In this document: positions 54,786 through 63,793 of the stretch, one piece after another
Layout of the letters: every line of letters starts with the position of its first letter
How positions within the stretch are numbered: the stretch's first letter is position 1
NCBI GenBank assembly: GCA_023374025.1
Contig: SIJG01000013.1
Location: 938,602 to 1,002,601, forward strand
Reading direction: 5' to 3'
From: Heterodera schachtii
Lineage: Eukaryota; Nematoda; Chromadorea; Rhabditida; Heteroderidae
Length of the DNA: 64,000 nucleotides
The notes under the pieces: generated by a model
The model's database searches: none
What the model saw: the letters and a program-made list of their open reading frames with translations, nothing else
What the model was told of the DNA's origin: nothing
Translations under genes and position numbers: made by a program

Positions 54786-57313
54786 TCAAAAGCCGCCGTT
54801 AAGTGGACCATAATATCGCAGTCCACCAGAAAAGTCAATGTCACCAACTCCACGTAAAACGGTTACTGTAGCACTGCCGAAAGCGTAAAACTTAAAATCA
54901 AATTAAAATTAATTTCCAAAATAAAAATTGGATATAAAATGCTTTAAATTAATTTGCTTACTCCCTGACACCCAGCAAGGCTGAAAGCAATCAAAGCATT
55001 GCCATCCAGATGTTCGAATCCGTCTGGATCAATGTCCAAACACTGTTTATTATTTGAATCATCCAACACTGTTGTTACGTCAGTAAAAATAGGAATGTAT
55101 TCTTGGCCATTGTTATGCCAAGCATTAATACTGTACGGTTGGCCATTATATTTTGGAAAACACACTCTCCTTTTCACCACCCAGGTGGTTTTGCGCAACT
55201 CACCAAATGTTAGTTGACCAATGAACTGAAATTGGGGTTTGTTTATTACTTTATAATCGATAAGTGTAAAAAAGGACATTATTAAAATATTTTATAAAAA
55301 TTATTATGATTATTCGTCAAATTTTTATCAATAATTCTCGTCAAATTTTTATCAATAATTCGTTATAGATTATTTTCGGCAAATACCATTTTATAAGGGA
55401 TAAAAATCCGTGGGCAACGGAATGTTTGGGCACCAGTAAAATGGGCTCCTCCACCGAGGTTTGGGTTAGTAAAAAGGACTTTTAAAAATGGAAACAATTA
55501 AAAAGTTGGGTATTCTGAAAATCAGTAATGGAAAGGCAAAAGTAAGATGGTTACAGATTTTAAATATCGGCGAAAAGTCATAAAAAATTAATTTACCTCT
55601 TGTAAATTTATGTGGAAAGTGACTACATCATTGTCAGCATTGTTTGGTAGTCCGTTCCATTGATCAGGATAAAATTCCACGTACGATTTATTGGTCAATT
55701 GATCAAACTCGATTTGCTTAGTAAAGATGAATTCAGTGCTTTGAAATGCAGATATTGCTGAGAGCTGCCATTGATCCCACTTGAAATATATTCTCTTTTT
55801 CATCATTAAAGGCAGATTAAGATGAGATTTTAATTCTGCTACAGTTGCTCTACCAACTTCCTGAACAAAATGTCAAATGCTTTCTTTTGTTTTAAATCCA
55901 ATAATTGGTGGATTTTTCAAATCGTGACCCGGACTCATCTTTGATGAGAGTCATTTAATGTGTTTTAATTATTGTTTGTTAAAAAAATTTCACTTTTAAT
56001 TTGTTATTGCAATGCATGCATATATATTCTCAAAAACCCAGTTCATTTGAAAAAGTGGGACTTTTATTTCATATTTTTTCTTATTTCTGGGTTTTTTCTG
56101 TTATTATTTATGTACAAATTTTTTCATATTTTATACTTTTAAGCATATTTTTTTTGTACATATTTCGCAATTTTTGAGGATTTTTTAAGAAAATTTTTTA
56201 AGAACTGCCCAAAATAAAACCAAATTTACAATTTTAATTTTAATTTTTTTTTTTTACAAATTTTGAGTTTTTGAGAATTATAGAATTTCTTAAGAAAGTT
56301 TTTTTTTTGTTAATGTAGCCCGGAAAAATAATTTTTTCTTTTCAAAAAAAAGGAATATCGAATTTAATTTTTAAAATAGCTAAAATGTTATTCTGCTGAG
56401 CATAAATTGGAATTTCTGCTACAGTGGCTGGTGCCGGGTCGTAACTCAAAAAACCATCAAATAGAAATTTTTTGACGAAAATTATTCATAAAATTTTATA
56501 GTCTTGATATCTTTCGATAGCCAAATGTTTTCTATTATTCTGCAAAATTTCAAAAAAATGCATTAAGTTTCAATAAAGTTATGATCTAGAAACTCAAAAA
56601 AGCAAGTTTTCTTGAACATTTTTAGTTATAACTTTCTTTAAACTTAACGAAACTTTTTCAAATTTTGCAAGATAATAGGAAAAAACTAGGGCTATGAATG
56701 ATATCAAAAATTAAAAATTTGGTTGCTTTTACGCAAAGTTATATCAAAAAAAAAATTTTTATTTATGGGTTTTTGAGTGACGCCCATTTTGATGGTTTTT
56801 GAGTAACGTCATAGCACCCAGTGGCTCGACCAACTTCCTGAACAAATGAAAATGCTCCTTCTGTTTTAAGTCCAATAAACGATGGGTTTTTAAGTATTCG
56901 ACCCGGACTCAACTTTGAGAATCGCTTAAATTGGTTTTTTAATCCTTTTTATTAAAGGCCCAAATTTTTTTTCATCTTTAATTGCTTGAAATGCATGCAT
57001 ATATGCTCTAAAAAAACCAGCTCTTTGAGCATCAAATAAATTTAAGTGTATTCTTGCTTACCGTTCCATTTTGAAGTTTGAAAGAAATTTCAACATCAAG
57101 AGCCGAGTCCTTCCATATTCGATTGTTAATTCCCACACATTGTTTTCCGCTGTTTTCGTCAAGTTTTGTATCAAAATTGTCCATGATAACAAGCCCATTA
57201 TGTACATAAACTAAGAACGGATCACCATATCCGAAGCACACTTTCTTTGAAGCAGCATGTACAAATTGTGGAAAATGGAGCAGAAAAATGGTGAAAAAGA
57301 TGGCAATTTTCAT
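54786..57313 (-). CDS. Three-domain KKVYF-family secreted protein, four exons (gene 9)
   Basis: Exon 1 (57313-57062) encodes 84 residues: signal peptide MKIAIFFTIFLLHFPQFVHA and domain 1 (SKKVCFGYGDPF ... KQCVGINNRIW). Exon 2 (55860-55597), 88 residues: linker EVGRATVAELKSHL and domain 2 (MKKRIYFKW ... KSYVEFYPDQW). Exon 3 (55225-54962), 88 residues: linker FIGQLTFGELR and domain 3 (VKRRVCFPKYNG ... KQCLDIDPDGF). Exon 4 (54890-54786), 34 residues: FGSATVTVLRGVGDIDFSGG and a Gly/Tyr end. Donors ACG|GTAAGC, GAG|GTAAAT and GGA|GTAAGC; acceptors TTGTTCAG, AATTTCAG and TTTTAAG; all introns phase 0; total 294 residues. Start chosen over the ATG at 57346 because TTTTTAGAG precedes it and it begins the signal peptide. 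A relic exon lies in intron 1. Function unknown. Confidence 0.75.
56395..56837 (-). pseudogene. Relic exon inside intron 1 of gene 9, split by a MITE
   Basis: From 56837 an acceptor (TTGTTCAG) is followed by EVGRAT, the same beginning as exon 2. After the MITE 56430-56818 the reading resumes as ATVAEI, then decays. The intron sequence upstream (56838-57015) is homologous to that upstream of exon 2 (55861-56040). So a unit of about 975 bp was duplicated in tandem, and one copy died after a transposon hit it. Confidence 0.75.
56430..56818. mobile_element. 389-bp MITE in the relic exon, TSD CAGTGGCT
   Basis: Perfect duplication CAGTGGCT at 56422-56429 and 56819-56826. Ends GGTGCCGGGTCGTAACTCAA and the inverse of GAGTAACGTCATAGCACC. 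The interior contains a CCATCAAA / TTTGATGG inverted pair. No coding capacity. Confidence 0.85.
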
Positions 57314-58019
57314 CTCTAAAAATGAATGAATTTGGTTGAGAGTCAATCACTAATTTACGGTGCTTAGTCAATTCTGAAAATCCGCGTAAATCCATTAAGG
57401 GGTATAAAATTTAAAAAAAATAATAATAAAATCCTAACATTTCTTAAAATAACTGAATTTAATATTTGTGGTATCATTTGATAGCTGTTTCCTCTATTAG
57501 ACCATGAATTTCTTCAAATTTGTTAATTTTGAAATAAAATTATCGTCATAAAATTCTTAATGTAAGTCGTTTGAATTTTTGGCAATTTTCATCTCTGAAA
57601 AATGCGAAAGAATTTGGGATTGTTTCGTTAATTGAAAAAGGCAAGAAAAATTCACCAACTCATGAGAGGAATAATCCGAATAGGAAAAAGTTCCCAACCG
57701 CCGAACGAATGCAAGAAATATCTGAAACTTAAAAAATGAGGCCGAACTTCAAAAAGAAAAGTTTAAAACAACCAAGGAATATCTTGTCCTAAGGTTTACC
57801 TATGCTTTCAAATAAATTGAAAAATTATTATAAAATGAATTGAGATTCTTAAAAAAAAATTAGATGATGCTTTTTGCTAGTTTTCACTTCCCTTTTTATA
57901 CATACTATATTAAGTCGTTAAAATCAATGAGTAGATTATGCAAAAAATGATGCCAAATTTATTTCTGCAAAATTCGGCAAAAATAATGCATTTCCTACTG
58001 AAAAATGAGAAACAAAATC
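57314..58019. other. Upstream region of gene 9
   Basis: AT-rich. A second ATTTTCATCTCTGAAAAATG phrase near 57586 echoes the start region of gene 9. No gene. Confidence 0.45.
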
Positions 58020-58300
58020 AATTTGGATGACATCGGCAAAATTTAATGCATAATAAATCAATGAAAATAATGAATTCCCTACTTAAAAAATTAGAATGAC
58101 CAAAATTATGCAAAATTTAATGCAATAAATTAACGAAAATAATGAATTCCCTACTTAAAAAATTAGAATGACCAAAATTATGCAAAATTTAATGCAATAA
58201 ATTAACGAAAATAATGAATTCCCTACTTAAAAAATTAGAATGACCAAAATTATGCAAAATTTAATGCAATAAATTAACGAAAATAATTGAATTCCCTACT
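58020..58300. repeat. 72-bp tandem repeat, about 3.8 copies
   Basis: Unit with GAATTCCCTACTTAAAAAAT, TAGAATGACCAAAATTATGC and AATTAACGAAAATAAT. The copies are almost identical, so the expansion is recent. Single diverged units lie near 40245 and 52370. Confidence 0.9.
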
Positions 58301-58306
58301 TAAAAC

Positions 58307-59166
58307 TAGGGCTGCACGGGTCCGGGTATTTGGGCAAAAACCGGGTCCGGGTATTACCGGGTATTGAAAAGCCGGGTACCGGGTCGGGTACCAGTTTTTA
58401 AACCGGGTACCGGGTCGGGTATCGGGTACCCGGTGAAATCATGTATTTTTTAATTTTTATTTCCTTCAAAATTATTATTTAACAGAAATTTTTTTCTGTA
58501 ATAAATGCTAAATATTATTTGTCCAATTTTTTATTGCTATTAAAACCACTTTTTTTGCGGTTCGATTTTTCCAAAAAAACTTTCAAGAACAGGGGGTCCG
58601 GGGTGCCGATAGGCGCCGCCGGGAAAAATTTTGAAAATTACTTCTGATTTGTTAACGGATTTTATTAAAAAAATGACCAAACTTTGTTATTTTAGCCAAT
58701 ATATTTACAGAATTTCTACCAAAAATGTTCAAATTTTCAAAATTTCTTATGGGAATATTGTAAAAAATTAAGAAATTTCTTTTATAATTCTATGAAAGCA
58801 AAAATAGTTTTTTTTTAATTTATAAACTTTTAAGCTTTATTTACTTAATAATAAAATGGCAATTTCCAACAAAAATTTAAAATAATGCTAAAAAAAGAAG
58901 TGCTATGCGAAGGAATTGAACCTGACAAATGAGCAAATAACGAATTGAATCCATGAGATTAACCACCAAGCCACAGAAGCAATAAATGACTCATTTTTAA
59001 AATAAATCTTAATTTAATTAAAAAAATTTTCCTTTCCTCCAACTTTGCTCAACAATTTGATCCAGACCCCCATTCTTACCAGTCTATTTTAATACCCGGT
59101 TGGACCCGGACCTACCGGGTCGGGTACCGGGTATTGGATTTTCAAAAAACCGAGTCCGGGTCCGGG
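58307..59166. mobile_element. Right-truncated copy of the TAGGGCTGCACGGGTCCGGG element
   Basis: Very similar to 14628-15560 over most of its length, including the hairpin module and the tRNA-like stretch. It breaks off inside the right-hand CCGGGTCCGGG repeats at about 59166 and lacks the right terminus. It starts inside the last unit of the 72-bp tandem repeat. Confidence 0.85.
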
Positions 59167-59526
59167 TAGTGAAAAACCCATCCCGAACTGATCGGGGCGC
59201 CCGGGGGGCTGCCAGCGCTGTTTATTTATGGATTAGTTACTGACGGATTGTCCACTTACTGACGGGTTGTCCACTGACAGATTGACCACTGACGGACTGT
59301 CCACTGACGGATTGTCCGGGAGCCGGGAAAATGGGCTTATAAAAAAATCAGTACGAGAGGTCCAAATTTTTCGCTTTTGAAAAATCAACAAAAACGAAGT
59401 AGTAATCGACCGAAAAAGGTCCAGCATCTAAAAGCAATTAATGCTTTTCGATTTTGAATTTCAAATATTTTTTTCTGTGTGCTTTAAGGATAATGCAATT
59501 AGTCAGAAAATCTTTGTTATTAAAAA
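59167..59526. other. Junction sequence with a short tandem repeat
   Basis: 59240-59325 holds five imperfect copies of an 18-bp unit (CCACTGACGGATTGT-like). 59330-59470 matches 53800-53900 and 63060-63180. The minus-strand frame at 59233-59427 comes from these repeats. Confidence 0.6.
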
Positions 59527-59529
59527 AGG

Positions 59530-59567
59530 CTGCAAACCGTGAACAGAAGAATATGTATTGTGTTCAT
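59530..59567 (-). pseudogene. Relic start of a KKVYF gene
   Basis: From ATG 59567, preceded by TTTTTCAG, about twelve codons resemble the signal peptide start (MNTIHILLFTVC) and then the sequence breaks off. The upstream block (AAGCTGCGAGAAAAATATGC at about 59596) is the conserved 5' flank. Confidence 0.6.
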
Positions 59568-59599
59568 CTGAAAAACACAAAACTAATCAGGCTTAAGCT

Positions 59600-60184
59600 G
59601 CGAGAAAAATATGCAAAAAATTCTTTAGCGTAAATTTTCGACGCTAATTATAAAAGCCATTATTACGCCAACATGATCAGCATTTCTGAGAACCCGAAAA
59701 TGACTTGAAATAGGGAAAATTCGGAAAATTACAAGAAAGATCATTTTAGGAGGCTTTGAATTTTTTCAATGAAATTTATTTTTTAAGACTTACAATTAAA
59801 AACTGTTATTTTTGAAAAATATGATATGTTTTGCAATGTTTAAGGTTTTGGAAAATGTGATTTTTTAAGGCTAGCAAAGCGTTTTATATGCACACTTCAA
59901 AATGCCAAAATAGATCAAAATAGGTTTTAAAATTTTGTGGCCAAATAAAAGATACGGGATCGTAAGCCGTGAATAATTGGGTTTTCCCGGGAATCCGAGC
60001 CTTTCTTTTTACTAAAATCGTATTCTGAGTCGAGAATCCTGAAAAAGGGAATTTCACCCATTTTTGGAATCGTAAAACTTAATAATCCCAAAAACGGACT
60101 CGAATTTTCAAAATTTCGCCTTCCAATCAAAAAGAAAATTTTAGCAATTTAAGAGCAATAAAAAAATTTTGAAGTGATTTATGC
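59600..60184. other. 5' flank of the relic gene
   Basis: Parallels 24040-24400, the flank of gene 4: GGATCGTAAGCCGTGAATAATTGG and the phrase ACTAAAATCGTATTCTGAGTC are in both. No gene. Confidence 0.55.
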
Positions 60185-60470
60185 CCTTGATTTTCTTGCT
60201 TAAACACACGCCTAATTTTGTGCGTGCACTTAAGTCTAACCCAGGACACAGTCACAATGCCAAAGTGCGTGGTGCCATCTCTGCCAGACTATTATTATGG
60301 CATTTCGCAATGCCCTTTATTAGTAATAACTTGACCTCAACGATTATGCTTATGCTTTTATTGAAAATATATTTTGGTTTTCTTCTCAATGCACTTAAGT
60401 CCAACGCACAGTCACAATGCCATGCCAAGTCTGTGCCAGACAATTCTCAGATTTTGTAAATGCCATCCAT
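60185..60470. repeat. Paralogue of 24410-24640 plus 25274-25330, empty site
   Basis: Same order of phrases as upstream of gene 4 (TTTTCTTGCTTAAACACACG, GTGGTGCCATCTCTGCCAGAC, ATGCACTTAAGTCCAACGCA). It passes directly from CATGCCAAGTCTGTGCCAGAC to TTTTGTAAATGCCATCC, where the paralogue has a 625-bp MITE. The open frame at 60181-60459 is shared but carries no recognised domain. Confidence 0.75.
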
Positions 60471-61011
60471 TTTCTTATTCAAATAATTTAATAAAATTAT
60501 TTTTATTTGTGCTAATATTTTCTGCCCTAAAAATTTTATAAATGCATAAAAATTTATGGCCAAATAAAATAAAATGAATATATTTTATTAAAAATTTCTC
60601 TACTCTCAATTGGTCCCGGTGATTTCGTCAGTGAGTGATTTCGTCAGTGAAAATTAATTCAGAAAAAAGCGAACACCTAGCCAAAAATAACAAAAAATTC
60701 AAAAAGCCGAAAGATGAAGCAGGCTCGTAAATACCCATGCGGGTTGCGATTTGCAAAATCCGCTACAAGTATTCTCAAATTGCTTAGTAAGAAACAGAGG
60801 TGGAACGCGGACAGAAAAACCCGCGGTCGCGCTCCAACACTGTTAAGAAATTTGAAAGCGAAATTTCGAGGTTAATGCAGAATGATAATGGCTGACGACC
60901 ATCTAGAATGAACATATAGGAGATAAAAGTAGCAAAGACGAGGCAAAATATTCAAATTTTTTCGTAAAAAAACATTATTATTATTATTATTATTATTACG
61001 AAACCCCGTAC

Positions 61012-61182
61012 TGACGAAATCACTCACTGACGAAATCAATTCTGACGAAATCACTCACTGACGAAATCACTCACTGACGAAATCAATTCTGACGAAATCA
61101 CTCACTGACGAAATCAATTCTGACGAAATCACTCACTGACGAAATCAATTCTGACGAAATCACTCACTGACGAAATCAATTT
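61012..61182. repeat. 31-bp satellite, small array (about 5.5 copies)
   Basis: Unit of two related halves, TGACGAAATCACTCAC (16) then TGACGAAATCAATTC (15). Copies are nearly identical. Adjoins the transposase fragment on its left side (plus coordinates). Confidence 0.92.
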
Positions 61183-61311
61183 GGTCCCTATCGGTCCAAT
61201 TGCTCCTTTCGGCTTGAAGCAAGCAATTTTTTGTCTCCTGTTCCGTCCAATGGCGTTGTCAACCCACAGACTAAAAATTAAGGCATTTTTCTTTTTTTTC
61301 TTTTTCAACTG

Positions 61312-61675
61312 ACCCTCAAAAGATTTGATGATCACTTCTTTGGAAATTTCCTGCCATGATCGGTGGACCCAGTCAAGTACCACGTGAAGAGCCGGAGCCT
61401 TCGGATTGCCGGCCAATGTAAACTCCTTTTCCGCCTCATTGGACATCCAAATGTTGTAAAAATGTCGAATTCGCTCCTTGAACGGCTTGTTCCACGAGAC
61501 ATCGGGAGCCTAGGGAAGAAATATGAATTTCATTGAGATTTGTAGATGACTAGCCACCTGGATGAATTTGGTGCAGCCGCCAGGGACAAAAATTGTTTCC
61601 ACTCCTAAGCCCTTCACCACCTTCGTCGTTCTCTCGCTCTTGTGGCTGCCAAACGCATCCCAAACCAAGAGTCGC
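61312..61675 (-). pseudogene. Pogo/Tigger-like DDE_1 transposase fragment
   Basis: Exon a (61675-61558) reads LLVWDAFGSHKSERTTKVVK and ends with FVPGGCTKFIQ. Exon b (61509 to about 61312) starts APDVSWNKPFKERIRHFYN and includes GNPKAP, LDWVHRSWQEISKEVIIKSF. The V-P-G-G-C-T-K-x-I-Q and W-N-K-P-F-K signatures are typical of the catalytic domain of pogo/Tigger transposases. The D of W-D-A-F-G-S-H is the likely second catalytic aspartate. The 48-bp intron (GTGGCT ... CCCTAG) is needed, since it contains a stop at its end. The N-terminal half, including the HTH and first aspartate, is missing, and satellite replaces the sequence before 61675. Confidence 0.85.
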
Positions 61676-62789
61676 TGACGAAATCAATTCTGACGAAATC
61701 ACTCACTGACGAAATCAATTCTGACGAAATCACTCACTGACGAAATCAATTCTGACGAAATCACTCACTGACGAAATCAATTCTGACGAAATCACTCACT
61801 GACGAAATCAATTCTGACGAAATCACTCACTGACGAAATCAATTCTGACGAAATCACTCACTGACGAAATCAATTCTGACGAAATCACTCACTGACGAAA
61901 TCAATTCTGACGAAATCACTCACTGACGAAATCAATTCTGACGAAATCACTCACTGACGAAATCAATTCTGACGAAATCACTCACTGACGAAATCAATTC
62001 TGACGAAATCACTCACTGACGAAATCAATTCTGACGAAATCACTCACTGACGAAATCAATTCTGACGAAATCACTCACTGACGAAATCAATTCTGACGAA
62101 ATCACTCACTGACGAAATCAATTCTGACGAAATCACTCACTGACGAAATCAATTCTGACGAAATCACTCACTGACGAAATCAATTCTGACGAAATCACTC
62201 ACTGACGAAATCAATTCTGACGAAATCACTCACTGACGAAATCAATTCTGACGAAATCACTCACTGACGAAATCAATTCTGACGAAATCACTCACTGACG
62301 AAATCAATTCTGACGAAATCACTCACTGACGAAATCAATTCTGACGAAATCACTCACTGACGAAATCAATTCTGACGAAATCACTCACTGACGAAATCAA
62401 TTCTGACGAAATCACTCACTGACGAAATCAATTCTGACGAAATCACTCACTGACGAAATCAATTCTGACGAAATCACTCACTGACGAAATCAATTCTGAC
62501 GAAATCACTCACTGACGAAATCAATTCTGACGAAATCACTCACTGACGAAATCAATTCTGACGAAATCACTCACTGACGAAATCAATTCTGACGAAATCA
62601 CTCACTGACGAAATCAATTCTGACGAAATCACTCACTGACGAAATCAATTCTGACGAAATCACTCACTGACGAAATCAATTCTGACGAAATCATCACTGA
62701 CGAAATCAATTCTTCTGACGAAATCAATTCTGACGAAATCATTCACTGACGAAATCACTCACGGACGAAATCAATTCTGACGAAATCAC
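61676..62789. repeat. 31-bp satellite, main array (about 36 copies)
   Basis: Same two-part unit as at 61012-61182. Virtually perfect from 61676 to about 62685, then irregular (deletions near 62690 and an extra TTC near 62712). Homogeneity points to very recent expansion or active homogenisation. Confidence 0.95.
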
Positions 62790-62796
62790 ATGTTAC

Positions 62797-63254
62797 CGCT
62801 GCTGGTATCCTATTAAATGCATTTGTTTTTAAATTTAAAATTTTAAAAAATTATGAGTTTAGGATTAAAGACAACCAAATTCAAAATGCCATTGATGGCG
62901 ACAGCGGCAATGGCACTGGTGCATTCCTAGCAAAAACAAAATCCGAAACGATTAAAATTTTGAAATTTTGAGACGAAAACAAAATAACAACACACGAAAA
63001 CTTCTCCTGAAACGAAATAACGGAAATGTAAAACGAAATTTCTCGTGCACATCTGGGAAAAATGGGCTCATAAAAAAAATCAGTACGAGAGGCCGAAATT
63101 TTCGCTTTTAAAAAATCAACAAAAACGAAGTAGTAATCGACCGAAAAAGGTCCAGCATCAAAAAGCAATTAATGCTATTGAGATAGTTTTTTTTTTTTGA
63201 TTTTAAGAATCAAGCAATAGATCAGAAAATCTTTGTTGTCATATTGGTCACTAT
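62797..63254. repeat. Segmental duplicate of 53080-53640
   Basis: Shares TTATGAGTTTAGGATTAAAG, GGCGACAGCGGCAATGGCAC, CGAAGTAGTAATCGACCGAA and the target site of the next MITE with the region left of gene 9. Parts are deleted relative to the other copy. The minus-strand frame at 62881-63168 is not supported. Confidence 0.75.
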
Positions 63255-63793
63255 TAGGGCTAATATTTTTAGGTTTTTACCTATTTTTTCCTGAGCTTCC
63301 TAGGGTCTGAAACGCACGAAAAACAAATTTTTTTGGGGGGTTGTAAGTTACTTTTCGAGTTATTAGCACATATTTTTTAGGTTTTTATTTTTAGCACCTA
63401 AAAACATAATTTGAAAAAACTTATTTTCACCTATTTTGGCGTTTTGCCCAAAATTTGTTAACAAAAATGCAATAAAAAGGAAAAATGCACCCCTAAGAAT
63501 CGACCCGAAAATTTTCAAAAACACATCCCTGAGAAATGAAATTTTTCAAAAATTCATCTCCAAAATTTATTCATTTATTTATTGACAAGAATTTGTTATT
63601 TTAAAAATATTTATCTTAATACTGATTTGGCTTAATTTTGTTACCTCTTTGGATAAAATTTTACGATTTTACACCCCCTAAATTCGGAACTATTTGGCAC
63701 CTATTTACCCATTTTTACCAACTATTTTGGGGTTTTTTAAAACCTAAAACCTACTATTTTGGCAGTTTTTAGCACCTGCAAATATAAGCCCTA
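63255..63793. mobile_element. 539-bp hAT-like MITE, TSD GTCACTAT
   Basis: Perfect duplication GTCACTAT at 63247-63254 and 63794-63801. Ends TAGGGCTAATATTTTTAGGT and the inverse of TGCAAATATAAGCCCTA. The interior repeats CCTATTTTGGCGTTTTG-type phrases. A disrupted copy at the orthologous position of the duplicate lies at 53620-54570, so this insertion predates the segmental duplication. Confidence 0.88.

Larger units (their letters stand above)
60611..62789. mobile_element. Probable pogo-like DNA transposon remnant with expanded subterminal repeats
   Basis: Left end near 60628 reads GTGATTTCGTCAGTGAGTG and the right end near 62789 reads the inverse of GTGATTTCGTCAG. The same CTGACGAAATCAC words make up the 31-bp arrays inside. 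A DDE transposase fragment (61312-61675) lies between the two arrays. 60700-60960 may hold the decayed N-terminal part (a reading with SRSNTVKKFESEISRL), not certain. An (ATT)n microsatellite lies at 60972-60998. Confidence 0.6.

Noticed and set aside
60872..61054. Asn-run protein
   Set aside because: The run comes from an ATT microsatellite joined to satellite sequence.
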